17,201 nt of DNA from an uncultured Ruminococcus sp. (GCA_910585865.1 CAJUGO010000024.1:1-17201); one strand, 5' to 3'. Positions 1 to 7,879 are shown, counted from the first letter of the stretch. Translations and numbers: made by a program. The notes: generated by a model from the letters alone, not told the origin.

Positions 1-927
1 AAATTCACCTGTTACGCCAATCATTTTTTCTGCTATATTACCTGCGGCTGTTCTAACATAACCGGGGATGGTATCTGTATCAGCATTTATCAGATTTGCA
101 ATTTCCTGTTTGTCTGCACTGGTTAATACATAATCCTGACCGTTGGCACCGGGTGCGCCGTCTGTTCCGTCTGCACCGTCAGATCCTTTCAATGTTGCCA
201 GCCATTCTGATTCTGTACCGCTGAATCCGTTATCAACTGCAATTTGATACGCTGATTTTCCGGCTGAATCAATGGATATGTTATTAATCATTTCATCAAT
301 TTCATCACTGCTGTATGTATCATTGATATCGTAATAATAATCTGCCAGAAAATTCATCATTGCAACAGCTGTAGGGATTTTTTCGGTGTCCGTTAATAAT
401 TTGTCAAATTCTGAAATGATGGTGGTTTTATTTACTTTTTCGTTTATGTTATTTTCTACCGCTGCAAATCTTTCATTAAGATTAGAATATGTTCCTTTTG
501 CGGTTTCAACCTCTTTAATGGTATTGCCTATTGTTCCGCCCTGAGGTTCAAATTTTGTCTTATCATTAAAAACAGTTTCTCCAACCCTTATAGAAAACAT
601 CTCCGCTGTTATTAATTGGTTTTCCTCATATAACATTACATCAATTTTCAATAATCCCGGTAAACTTAACATATTTTCACTTAAATTAACCTCAATTATA
701 TTTTTCTCAGTGTTTATAACCGCACTAACTCCATCGGCCACTACAATATCATTAGTAATGGCGTTTATTTTTGCCGACATATTTGACGTCAAAGTTAACG
801 GCTCCCCGTTAACCGTAAGTTTTACATCAATACAGCGAGAATTAGCATCTCCCTGTCGTGCTTCAAGTATGTTAAAATTTTTTATGCTATTGAGTTCAAG
901 AGTTAATAGGGTATGCTCTATATTCAT
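1..927 (-). CDS. BppU-like baseplate / receptor-binding region protein, N-terminal part (runs off the left edge)
   Basis: This reading frame is open for 309 codons from an ATG at 927 to the window edge, so the C-terminus is missing. A GAGGTGA site lies 5 bases before the ATG and the Tal stop codon 13 bases before it. The first 130 or so residues look like the beta-rich N-domain of phage baseplate upper proteins (BppU family), which plugs into the tail tip. Residues about 223-247 carry the GKSAYQIAVDNGFSGTESEW-type motif often found in phage and surface fibre proteins. Six collagen-like G-X-Y triplets follow (residues 248-265, GSD GAD GTD GAP GAN GQD), a trimerising stalk motif. The missing part would be expected to hold the receptor-binding or carbohydrate-binding module. 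The family call rests on position after Tal and overall sequence style; the collagen-like stretch is directly visible. Confidence 0.72.
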   Translation of the reverse strand, partial: MNIEHTLLTLELNSIKNFNILEARQGDANSRCIDVKLTVNGEPLTLTSNMSAKINAITNDIVVADGVSAVINTEKNIIEVNLSENMLSLPGLLKIDVMLYEENQLITAEMFSIRVGETVFNDKTKFEPQGGTIGNTIKEVETAKGTYSNLNERFAAVENNINEKVNKTTIISEFDKLLTDTEKIPTAVAMMNFLADYYYDINDTYSSDEIDEMINNISIDSAGKSAYQIAVDNGFSGTESEWLATLKGSDGADGTDGAPGANGQDYVLTSADKQEIANLINADTDTIPGYVRTAAGNIAEKMIGVTGEF

Positions 928-940
928 ATATTTCACCTCG

Positions 941-2059
941 TTACTTTATGATATAATCTGACAGCCTACTTTTGGGAGTTCCGAGTTCAAGCTTTTCCCA
1001 TCTTTCAAGCAAAGCATCATATTCAGTTTTTATAATCTTTGCAGTAAGAAACTCACCGTTAGCATCAACGTTTACAGTATCGCATAATCCTATATATTTC
1101 ATATTATCAAGTTCTTCTCTAATGTTGATTTTTATATTAGTTTTAGGTTTTCCATTGCTCTCCGCGATTATTTGTCTTTGTGCTGTCGCACGGACATTCA
1201 ATTGTCCTATAATTAAATCGATATTTTCCCCTGTTTTACTGTTAATTGTCCAGTAATCGGGATTTTTTGATGTCTCGTCACTGATATCAAGTAAGTATAA
1301 TTTTTGTAATTTACTGCTTGATGATGTTAAGGGAAATACATTCCCTGTTAAATAGTAACTTTTCCCACTTAATTCGTCAAAAACTTTAGCAACTGCTACT
1401 ATATGGCTTGCGATATCTTTGCTTGTAATTGTCTGCTCACAGCTAGATATATTTTGCCCCCATCTAAGACGATACCCGCTATCTTTGCCACGTTTTTTTA
1501 ATAATCTCACATTAAAGTTATTGTATTCATATTCTCCACCATAAGTATCAAGTAGACTTTCTTTGTTATCACTCATTAAATCACCTATAGTACATGGAAT
1601 ACTATATCCTAGCTTCATTTCGGCAGTTGTGCTAATATCTGAATAGAAAGTAAAATGATTTTCAAGTAATATATATTCTTCAATAAAGTTTTCCCAAAAT
1701 TCCAATGGTGTATTGGCAATAGAGTCACCAAAATCGCCAACCGTTGAAACCACATTGTTATAAAAATTATGTTTAATATGTTTTGCTTTAATTTTAATTG
1801 TTTCATAGTTTATATAAGTGATATCGTATATCTCAAAGTATTGTGGTTCGTGAAAAGGATTAGGCTTTACTTTCATAAAATATTGTGTCTTTATTATTTG
1901 TGCGCAACTATCATTAACAGAAATATTTGCAGTCAATGTGTAGTCGCCATTTCTTTCTTCTGTAACCTTGCATGATTTACATAAAGTCATTCGCCCTAAG
2001 CATTTTAGACTATATGGACTTACGACAGTACTTGTTGAATGATACAACAGTGGATACAT
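941..2059 (-). CDS. Tail tip protein Tal (prophage endopeptidase tail family, N-terminal gp44-like fold)
   Basis: A 372-aa protein that should form the trimeric hub closing the tail tube below Dit, through which DNA and the tape measure leave. The start chosen is the ATG at 2059, with GGAGGAG 8 bases upstream and the Dit stop codon 1 base away. An open frame extends to 2098, but that start would lie inside dit and has no ribosome site. The sequence (early residues like KVTEERNGDYTLTA and an FEIYDITYINYETIKIKA strand pair) matches the beta-rich N-terminal hub domain of Tal proteins. It is short, with no visible peptidase or lysozyme domain at the C-terminus, so wall-degrading activity would have to come from another protein. 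Position between Dit and a BppU-like protein supports the call. Confidence 0.8.
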   Translation of the reverse strand: MYPLLYHSTSTVVSPYSLKCLGRMTLCKSCKVTEERNGDYTLTANISVNDSCAQIIKTQYFMKVKPNPFHEPQYFEIYDITYINYETIKIKAKHIKHNFYNNVVSTVGDFGDSIANTPLEFWENFIEEYILLENHFTFYSDISTTAEMKLGYSIPCTIGDLMSDNKESLLDTYGGEYEYNNFNVRLLKKRGKDSGYRLRWGQNISSCEQTITSKDIASHIVAVAKVFDELSGKSYYLTGNVFPLTSSSSKLQKLYLLDISDETSKNPDYWTINSKTGENIDLIIGQLNVRATAQRQIIAESNGKPKTNIKINIREELDNMKYIGLCDTVNVDANGEFLTAKIIKTEYDALLERWEKLELGTPKSRLSDYIIK

Positions 2060-2060
2060 T

Positions 2061-2813
2061 TTATAATCTCCTCCAGTTAGGTATAATTGAAATGCCATTA
2101 CTTCTATCAGCTGTTAACTCAATTATATTTTCGCCTATTTGTAAATCAGGCGGCAAAACATCATTAACAAATGTCTTAGTACCATCAGCAGCATACGCAA
2201 TATACTGCATATTTTCCCCATTGAGTATCGCATAATCGTAATTGCGTGGGCAATGAAGGTTAATTTCAATATCGTTAATTTTAAGCTTTGCAGCTAAATC
2301 TGAATTTTGTGTATTATCCCTGTTAATGCGAATTATTGGCTTGGATGGTATTCCTTCGTGATTATATAATTTAATTGGTATATGAACTGTTAAATCTTTA
2401 GGAATCTGACCGACATCCGAATACCAAAATGCAGAACGACTAAAATTAAGTGTCGTTGTAAGTAAGGTTGGCAATTCACGTACAATTGATTCTGTTTTTG
2501 AAAGATATGCTTTTGTAAAATAACCAATATTATAAGTATCACGATAGATTTTATAGCCATGACAACTTGTCAGCCATTTAATTACGCTATTTACAAGTTG
2601 TCTAGCCGTCAAATCATTTATGTACGGCAAAAAAGCAATTTTACGCTTGAATTCAACATTATTATATCGGTTATTATCCTGCAATGTTTCCAGATCTCTT
2701 CCGGGTACAACTACCGTATTAAAATCGCGTTGAGCAATTTCGTATTGTGGCAAATCAATTATGCGCCCACCAAAATTTGATAGCCAATGATTATTAAAAT
2801 AAAGATTATTCAT
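2061..2813 (-). CDS. Distal tail protein Dit (siphovirus tail component)
   Basis: A 250-aa protein with the layout of Dit: an N-terminal beta-barrel that makes a hexameric ring at the end of the tail tube (FNNHWLSNFGGRI start, then VVPGRDLETLQ, and an FKRKIAFL strand), followed by a galectin-like C-terminal domain. The VPGRDG-like turn seen here as VPGRDLE is typical of the family. The ATG at 2813 overlaps the end of the tape measure gene by 8 bases (ATGAATAA). The upstream sequence GAAAAGATGA is a weak ribosome site, so translation is probably coupled to the tape measure. Its stop overlaps the GGAGGAG site of tal. Confidence 0.85.
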   Translation of the reverse strand: MNNLYFNNHWLSNFGGRIIDLPQYEIAQRDFNTVVVPGRDLETLQDNNRYNNVEFKRKIAFLPYINDLTARQLVNSVIKWLTSCHGYKIYRDTYNIGYFTKAYLSKTESIVRELPTLLTTTLNFSRSAFWYSDVGQIPKDLTVHIPIKLYNHEGIPSKPIIRINRDNTQNSDLAAKLKINDIEINLHCPRNYDYAILNGENMQYIAYAADGTKTFVNDVLPPDLQIGENIIELTADRSNGISIIPNWRRL

Positions 2814-5094
2814 ATTTTTTCATCTTTTCTTCAATTTCAGCGGCGAGTCTCTCTGACAACTCTTCGCTTAATTCTTTGATATCTGTATCATTCTGAACAT
2901 TAACATTAGGTATATTAATTTCAATGTAATTTGTTACATTTACAATTTTTTCTTTTGCAACACCAGAAAATGGTGAACCATAACTGTTCATTTTAGATTT
3001 TCTGTATTCTTCTGCTTCTTGCGCATTGAGAACTGCTTCCCCTGCATCAAGATAAGCCGCAAATTTATCGTTAGGTACATAATCAATACCTGCTCTGAAA
3101 CGTGGTAAAGTGAGCTCGGGTATCGTCGGAATATCCCATCCTATCCATTCTACAGCCCAATTTATACCGCTTAAGAGTCCATTTATTAATCCTATTGCAC
3201 CATTTATAATAAACTCCATTGTTGTTGGTATTGAGTTAAGTATACCCTTAAACACATCGACAATGCCGTTCCACGCCTGCTCCCAATTTCCTGAAAATAC
3301 ACCTGAAATAAAATCAATCAACCCGCCTAATATAACCATTATATTATCAAGAATACTGCTAACAAAGTCTATAGCTGAACCAAGTCTGTTAGTGAAAATG
3401 TCTGCTAAATTTTGAATTATAGGCACGAGCAGGGGGATTATTTTATTGAGCAGTAGGCTTAATAACTCAAAAAAAGGCTCTAATGCTTGGCTGATTTTAT
3501 CAAACACAGGAGAAAGTTGATTAAATACAGGAGATAAAGTCTCCAAAATAATATTTGCTATATCTTGAAAAACGGGAATAAGAGGCTGTAACAAATTGTT
3601 TAACAACACAGCAAATTTTTCTATTAATGGTGCTATAGCATTTGTTATTAGCGTTGCTATTGGTTCAAGAAGTTGTATAAATACATCTATAAAAGGTTGT
3701 ATCAGTGCAAATATTGTTTCAATTAGTGGTATTATTGCTTCAATTACACTTAAAACAGCAGGCATTATTTGCTCTATGAACTGCATTAATGCAGGTAATA
3801 GCTGTCCTATAAAATATTCAATAACCGGAGCAAGTGCCTCGAACAAAGTTGATATTACAGGTAAAAATTGTGCAAGTAAGTCTATTATAATTGGCAGTAT
3901 TTGCCCTCCAATATCAAGCAACTTAGGCATAATGTTATCAAAAAACTGATTAAAAACAGGGGCAAGCCGGTCAATAAATGATTGTATTTGAGGCATATAA
4001 TTCAGTATACTCTCGCTAATCTTTTCAACGATAGGCAAAAGTTTATTGCCTATCTCTGTACCCATATTAACAAAACGATTTTTAATTTTTTCTACTTTAA
4101 CTGAGAATGTATCTTCCATTGTATCAAATGCTTTGGAAGTAGCACCTGCGCTGTTTTGCATCTCTCCTAAAGTTGTATTAAATGCATCTGCTCCTGCATT
4201 TACAATTGCAAGAGCACCTGTACCAGCTTCCGTTGAACTCCATAATCCGGCAAAAGCGGTAGAGTCACCGTTTACCGAATCGGAAAGTATTTGCATTACA
4301 TCTCCTACGCTTTTACCTTCATTCATCAAATCTGTGAATGATTTACCTGTTTTGTCTTTAAGTATTGATGATACTTTTGAGGACTCTTTTGATAATTCTG
4401 TAAACATTCCTTTCATATAAGTAGTGGCTTCGGATGTTGCTATACCGCCAGCTGTCAAAGTTGCATAAGAAGCTCCAAGATTTTCAACATTAACGCCATA
4501 AGCAGATGCTAATGGAATAACTTTTCCCATTGAGCTTGCAAGTTCATCTACTGTTGTTTTACCTAAATTCTGTGTTGTAATTAATACATCAGATATCCGT
4601 GTAGCTTCATCAGAAGACATACCATAAGCATTAAGTGCGGTTGTAAGTACATCAACAGCAGTAGAGGTGTCAGTAAATCCACCTTTGGCAAGCTTAAGCG
4701 ATTCTGTTACAAAGTCCACTGCATCCGCTTGGTCGACACCTGCCGAAATTGCAGAATATACAGACTCACACATTTCATCTGTTGCTACACCTGTTTCATT
4801 TGAGGCGTTGATTATAGACTTTTTATATTTTTCTATTTCTTCAATATTGCCGTTGAGTAACGTTGAGGTTTTTGCAAATGAACTTTCAAAGCTACTTGCA
4901 GATGCTATCATGGCAGCCCCTACGCCACCAGCAGCCGTAGTTATTGCAGCACCCCACTTTGCCGCTGCTTTTATACCGCTACCGAGTGTACTGTGCGTAT
5001 TTTTTGCCTTTTTGTCGGTATCACTAATAGATTTATTTGCTTCATCATTATTAACGAATATCGACCCAAACAATTTAAATATTTCAACAGCCAA
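2806..5094 (-). CDS. Tape measure protein (TP901 family core)
   Basis: A 762-aa protein that sets tail length and is ejected with the DNA. Using the usual figure of about 0.15 nm per residue, the tail would be roughly 110 nm. Residues about 65-330 form the TP901-type conserved core (ETGVATDEMCESVYSAISAG, then LTTALNAYGMSSDEA and TVDELASSMGKVIPLASAYG). A glycine/alanine-rich hydrophobic segment lies at about 41-65. Residues about 350-560 are a long run of hydrophobic helices with prolines in strict 11-residue spacing (see findings). The C-terminus (about 730-762) is a charged coiled coil. The start is a TTG at 5094: a TGA sits directly before it in frame, and GGAGGT lies 7 bases upstream, inside the end of the GT chaperone gene. 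Confidence 0.93.
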   Translation of the reverse strand: MAVEIFKLFGSIFVNNDEANKSISDTDKKAKNTHSTLGSGIKAAAKWGAAITTAAGGVGAAMIASASSFESSFAKTSTLLNGNIEEIEKYKKSIINASNETGVATDEMCESVYSAISAGVDQADAVDFVTESLKLAKGGFTDTSTAVDVLTTALNAYGMSSDEATRISDVLITTQNLGKTTVDELASSMGKVIPLASAYGVNVENLGASYATLTAGGIATSEATTYMKGMFTELSKESSKVSSILKDKTGKSFTDLMNEGKSVGDVMQILSDSVNGDSTAFAGLWSSTEAGTGALAIVNAGADAFNTTLGEMQNSAGATSKAFDTMEDTFSVKVEKIKNRFVNMGTEIGNKLLPIVEKISESILNYMPQIQSFIDRLAPVFNQFFDNIMPKLLDIGGQILPIIIDLLAQFLPVISTLFEALAPVIEYFIGQLLPALMQFIEQIMPAVLSVIEAIIPLIETIFALIQPFIDVFIQLLEPIATLITNAIAPLIEKFAVLLNNLLQPLIPVFQDIANIILETLSPVFNQLSPVFDKISQALEPFFELLSLLLNKIIPLLVPIIQNLADIFTNRLGSAIDFVSSILDNIMVILGGLIDFISGVFSGNWEQAWNGIVDVFKGILNSIPTTMEFIINGAIGLINGLLSGINWAVEWIGWDIPTIPELTLPRFRAGIDYVPNDKFAAYLDAGEAVLNAQEAEEYRKSKMNSYGSPFSGVAKEKIVNVTNYIEINIPNVNVQNDTDIKELSEELSERLAAEIEEKMKKYE
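3628..3993 (-). repeat. Eleven-residue proline repeat in the tape measure (protein-level periodicity)
   Basis: Tape measure residues 368-489 hold twelve prolines, each exactly eleven residues after the last (368, 379, 390, 401, 412, 423, 434, 445, 456, 467, 478, 489). The ten residues between them are mostly I, L, V, F and A. Proline 522 is in the same phase. This equals a 33-base period in the DNA, although the bases themselves are not closely repeated. Confidence 0.9.
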
Positions 5095-5097
5095 TCA

Positions 5098-5427
5098 TTA
5101 CACCTCCTCCCACACATAATCGTCAATATAATGCTCTATCTTTTTCTCACGATCTTCTGCGGCTACTTGCGTATTTATTATCAAATTTACAGACGGTCTG
5201 TTGTTTTCGAGGTTTGTTTTAAATTCAACAAAAGATAGTCCTGTAAGAGCATTGCAAACAGTCGCTAAGTATGCACGATATATTAATTCATCATCTTCTT
5301 TTTCGATTTTTGCTTTGATTATCTCGCAAAGTTCGGCAAAAGATAAATACTGCAATACCGCAATATTACCATTGCTGTATTGCAGTAAAAATTCTAATGT
5401 TTTTATGTCAAGATAGAGGCTGAGCGA
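5098..5427 (-). CDS. Tail assembly chaperone GT, T part (made by -1 frameshift from the upstream G gene)
   Basis: This frame supplies the C-terminal 109 residues of a G-T fusion chaperone of 217 aa in total. The usual role is to bind the tape measure and deliver tail tube subunits; G and GT are needed in a fixed ratio. The frame is open, with no stop, from the slippery T7 run at 5427-5433 to the TAA at 5098, and is exactly -1 relative to the G frame. Residues of the T part such as FAELCEIIKAKIEKEDDELIY look helical. An internal TTG at 5355 exists but has no good ribosome site, so independent translation is unlikely. The end overlaps the GGAGGAGGT site of the tape measure, as expected for this position. 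Confidence 0.8.
   Translation of the reverse strand, partial: SLSLYLDIKTLEFLLQYSNGNIAVLQYLSFAELCEIIKAKIEKEDDELIYRAYLATVCNALTGLSFVEFKTNLENNRPSVNLIINTQVAAEDREKKIEHYIDDYVWEEV
5348..5387. repeat. Long stem-loop inside the T part of the chaperone gene
   Basis: A perfect 11-bp inverted repeat (TACTGCAATAC at 5348-5358 and GTATTGCAGTA at 5377-5387) encloses a second 5-bp stem (GCAAT 5360-5364 / ATTGC 5371-5375) after one mismatch, leaving a 6-base loop. It starts about 39 bases after the slippery run on the minus strand. The plus-strand inner region reads CAATATTAC. Confidence 0.85.
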
Positions 5428-5750
5428 AAAAAACTTGTCAAATCGTTATCTTTTACAATTTGTCGAATGTCTTTTGCAAATGTTCCAAAGTCAATTTCAC
5501 TGGCTTCACTTTCACTTATGCCTTTTATATCTCCATATAATTTATAAAACTCTTGTTCTATTTTTGTATCAGAAACAGCTTCGAGAAGAGTTAAGAGAAA
5601 TTTCATTCCAATTTCTTCAACATCCAAAGCTTTGCCGTTTCTTTTATTGCTGTTAACATCATTTACAAACTCGGTAAGTTCACTTTTAATGTCTGCTGAT
5701 TTTATAATGCGAGAAAGAGCAAACGCATCTTTTAGTCCTAATTTACGCAT
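5403..5750 (-). CDS. Tail assembly chaperone G
   Basis: A 115-aa protein in the lambda gpG position, between tail tube and tape measure. It is mostly helical and charged (KLGLKDAFALSRIIKSADIK start; KFLLTLLEAVSDTKIEQEFY middle), as in other siphovirus G-type chaperones. The ATG at 5750 has GGAGGGTGA 6 bases upstream, which overlaps the stop of the tail tube gene. Near the 3' end, codons 106-108 read AGT TTT TTT, and the zero frame ends seven codons later at 5403. The frameshifted product replaces those last seven residues with 109 others. Sequence similarity alone would not name it; position and the slippery site do. Confidence 0.85.
   Translation of the reverse strand: MRKLGLKDAFALSRIIKSADIKSELTEFVNDVNSNKRNGKALDVEEIGMKFLLTLLEAVSDTKIEQEFYKLYGDIKGISESEASEIDFGTFAKDIRQIVKDNDLTSFFRSASILT
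5427..5433 (-). promoter_or_regulatory. Slippery heptamer for -1 programmed frameshift (T TTT TTT)
   Basis: Seven Ts on the minus strand lie in the phase T TTT TTT C relative to the G frame, which fits the X XXY YYZ rule. After slipping back one base, the frame reads TCG CTC AGC CTC and stays open to 5098. The zero frame stops only 24 bases after the run. Confidence 0.85.
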
Positions 5751-5752
5751 GA

Positions 5753-6409
5753 TTATTCACCCTCCGTTTTTTGTGACGACTCAACTTTCGCTGTGGTTGG
5801 ACGATAAATAGCGAAAGGTGGCTCAATTTCATCATCCGAACTATAGTCATCCGGTGTATTATTGCCAAAAAACTGCACTTCAAGTTTAGCATTGTCTTTG
5901 TCGGCAACCGCCATTGTCAAACCGTTTTCATTAAATCCGTTATAAACCTGAATAATGACAGGCTTATCTTCACCAAGCAAACAACCAATCCAAGTTATAT
6001 TTTCAATATAATCCTCATCAAGAATGGTGCTTCGACCTGTGATTTTGTCGTATCCATCAACAGCAGCTGTTTTTTCATCTGCTGCGCCTAACGAGCACAT
6101 AAGCATTTCTTTTGTCATTTCAATAAATGTAGCCTTAATATAACACTCCCAACCGTCAATCAGAGTGTCACCTTTGGTTCGTGTCTTAACTCCATCAATT
6201 TCTAAACGTCTAATATTCGGCTTTGCGGAAAATTCACCGCCTTTTTGTGTTGCGCCAAGACATTTGCCTGCTGCTTTTGCAGTTGCGTATGTGTCTGTGC
6301 CTACCTTAAAATTTTTAAAAAATGCACCTGCATCTAACAAGAGGCTGTCAGGTGTATATTTTGAGAAACCTGAGTAAGGTTTTACTCTGCGGACTTTTGC
6401 TGTTGACAT
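5753..6409 (-). CDS. Major tail tube protein
   Basis: A 218-aa protein, the expected size for a siphovirus tail tube subunit, placed between the tail terminator and the chaperones. The N-terminus is flexible and basic. The middle contains GGEFSAKPNIRRLEIDG and WECYIKATFIEMTKEMLM, alternating beta segments like those of tube proteins that form stacked hexamers. The last 40 residues or so are acidic and low in complexity (DDYSSDDEIEPPF) and may lie on the outside of the tube. The ATG at 6409 has AGGAG 9 bases upstream. The family call is by position, length and general pattern. Confidence 0.85.
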   Translation of the reverse strand: MSTAKVRRVKPYSGFSKYTPDSLLLDAGAFFKNFKVGTDTYATAKAAGKCLGATQKGGEFSAKPNIRRLEIDGVKTRTKGDTLIDGWECYIKATFIEMTKEMLMCSLGAADEKTAAVDGYDKITGRSTILDEDYIENITWIGCLLGEDKPVIIQVYNGFNENGLTMAVADKDNAKLEVQFFGNNTPDDYSSDDEIEPPFAIYRPTTAKVESSQKTEGE

Positions 6410-6411
6410 AA

Positions 6412-6786
6412 TTAATCGCTCCTTTTATAAATTCTTACCTCAACGGTCAACATCTCTCTGTAGATTGTTTTGTCCTGTTCAGGGATTTTTTGCCTGTCAT
6501 TGCAATAATAAAATTGATAATAAAAATCATCTGTGTAGTATGTAGCTTTGCCGATATTATCAATGAGATTGTCAATGCAATCGTCGATAAATTCGGAGTT
6601 ATTTTTGTCATAACTGTTAATTGTCAAAATGTATTTTTCGTAGGGAATATTATCAACATTCAACTGTTTAAAATCGTATTCCGTCCGGGGAAATATCCCC
6701 GAAGGACAAAACATATAATAAGGCGAAGGGCAGTATTCAGAAAGTAATTTTTTAAAAACAGTTTTGTGGCCGTTAGTCTTACTCAC
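6412..6786 (-). CDS. Probable tail terminator protein
   Basis: A 124-aa protein between the gp10-like protein and the tail tube, the usual place of the tail terminator ring that caps the tube and joins it to the head. I chose the GTG at 6786: it overlaps the stop of the previous gene (GTGAGTAA) and has GAGGGGG 8 bases upstream. An in-frame TTG at 6807 would lie before the ribosome site. Visible features are YEKYILTINSYDKNNSEFIDD, LIDNIGKATYYTDDFYYQFYY (a strand rich in Tyr) and a final strand EMLTVEVRIYKRSD, in keeping with a small alpha/beta fold. No catalytic motif is seen. The function is inferred mainly from gene order. Confidence 0.6.
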   Translation of the reverse strand: MSKTNGHKTVFKKLLSEYCPSPYYMFCPSGIFPRTEYDFKQLNVDNIPYEKYILTINSYDKNNSEFIDDCIDNLIDNIGKATYYTDDFYYQFYYCNDRQKIPEQDKTIYREMLTVEVRIYKRSD

Positions 6787-7276
6787 CCTGATATTCCCCC
6801 TCGTCAATCATTAATTCAGCAGACTCAGTTCCGATGGCTGATAAATATTGCTGTTGTATTTTTCTTATTTCTGAAATATTATCATTTGTTGACTCGCTTA
6901 ATGCTGCCAGTTTCTTTATGCTTTTTGTGTAACTACCTACGTTATATACAGAATTTTTAGTAACACGTATAAAAGACTTAACAGTTGTAGAGCCAGTAGG
7001 TGAACCAATCTCCTGATACAGTCCGTAAAAGCCGCCCGACTTAAATCCAACCTGTAAATCGGGAATTTCCTGCTTTGACCGTACCCAATATTGCGTATTT
7101 TTCGCTAATCTACCTGTTCTGCGGCGGATTTTTTTACGTGTCATTTTGCAAACGTATTTTCCTGTGTCACGCAATGCCGCACGTGTCAGTTCTTTTAAAG
7201 TGTATTGAATACGGTCGCAGTTGCTGAGATACTCAACACCGTTTTTTGTGAATTTAACAGACTTAGGCAAGGACAT
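6779..7276 (-). CDS. HK97 gp10-like tail completion / neck protein
   Basis: A 165-aa basic protein. The N-terminal half (LKELTRAALRDTGKYVCKMT followed by KKIRRRTGRLAKNTQYWVRS) and the FYGLYQEIGSPTGSTTVKSFI segment match the HK97-gp10-like family, in which the E-x-G-T stretch after a basic helix is typical. The protein sits at the head-tail junction. The C-terminal 45 residues are an acidic helix. The ATG at 7276 overlaps the previous gene by 14 bases and has no strong ribosome site, which suggests translational coupling. Confidence 0.82.
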   Translation of the reverse strand: MSLPKSVKFTKNGVEYLSNCDRIQYTLKELTRAALRDTGKYVCKMTRKKIRRRTGRLAKNTQYWVRSKQEIPDLQVGFKSGGFYGLYQEIGSPTGSTTVKSFIRVTKNSVYNVGSYTKSIKKLAALSESTNDNISEIRKIQQQYLSAIGTESAELMIDEGEYQGE

Positions 7277-7592
7277 TGTTATCGCCCACTAATGCTGTTA
7301 AATATAATTCTGTACGCTCCGTCCTCTTAACAGGGTAAGCACGGTAGATTCTGAACAGCTGACCTTCGAGATAACATTCTTCCTCGTTTCGGTACTCAAA
7401 ACTGTTGACTTCAAGTACGATTTCCGGCTTAAATCCCACCGCCGCTGCCTGAAAAAACTCAGACTGTCTAACTGCCTTTTTTTCGGCGTAAACTTTACGC
7501 TTTTTCGGGGTATAGACGGGATTTCCGTAAATATCGGACGTTGCCTCGGTATCGGTTTTTGATATAAGCTCAATTACTGTATCAAAATTCAT
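7263..7592 (-). CDS. Head closure protein (SPP1 gp16 / phage head-tail adaptor type)
   Basis: A 109-aa beta-rich protein after the gp6-like connector, where the head-tail adaptor (stopper) is normally encoded. The pattern fits this family: an N-terminal strand with VIELISKTDTEATSDIYGNP, a middle basic strand KRKVYAEKKAVRQSEFFQAA, then a G-x-x-x-RIYRAY-like strand near the end (LEGQLFRIYRAYPVKRT). The ATG at 7592 lies inside the end of the previous gene, 11 bases before its stop. The preceding sequence GGCGGTGA is only a partial ribosome site. A second frame (7298-7573) is a shadow. Confidence 0.75.
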   Translation of the reverse strand: MNFDTVIELISKTDTEATSDIYGNPVYTPKKRKVYAEKKAVRQSEFFQAAAVGFKPEIVLEVNSFEYRNEEECYLEGQLFRIYRAYPVKRTERTELYLTALVGDNNVLA

Positions 7593-7863
7593 CGGGGGTC
7601 ACCGCCGTTCTGGATGCGAGCGCATTGCGCAAACGTTCGTAAATGTTTATCCACTCGTTGCTTGGTGCAAGTCCAAAATGTCCTTTACAGTAAAAGACTA
7701 TTGCCCTCTCAACAAGATTTTTATTTTTTTCCGTGTCGACGCCTGCACCTTTTAAATCCTCAATGCAAGCGTCGATTAACGGACTGATTTCGTCGTCGTC
7801 AAAGGCGGCTGTCGTTACTCTCAAGCACGTCTTGACTTTACAAAGTAAGTTATCGTCCGCCAC
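7582..7863 (-). CDS. Head-tail connector protein (HK97 gp6-like)
   Basis: A 93-aa helical protein beginning with a helix that ends in CLRVTTAAFDDDEISPLIDA, the signature opening of gp6-like connectors: a short acidic loop between two helices, then CIEDLKGAGVD. These form a ring under the portal. The start is a GTG at 7863 with AGAGAGGA about 8 bases upstream, 16 bases after the capsid gene stop. Confidence 0.82.
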   Translation of the reverse strand: MADDNLLCKVKTCLRVTTAAFDDDEISPLIDACIEDLKGAGVDTEKNKNLVERAIVFYCKGHFGLAPSNEWINIYERLRNALASRTAVTPDEF

Positions 7864-7879
7864 TTGCTAAAATCCTCTC

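Noticed and set aside
2059..2098. Start of Tal at 2098
   Set aside because: It lies within dit without a ribosome site; the ATG at 2059 has GGAGGAG at ideal distance.
3110..5119. Several plus-strand frames of 100-150 codons antisense to the tape measure
   Set aside because: They mirror the codon pattern of the tape measure, lack ribosome sites and have no recognisable domains.
5348..5387. The stem-loop as the classic stimulator of the -1 frameshift
   Set aside because: Stimulators usually begin 5-9 bases after the slippery site; this one begins about 39 bases after it.
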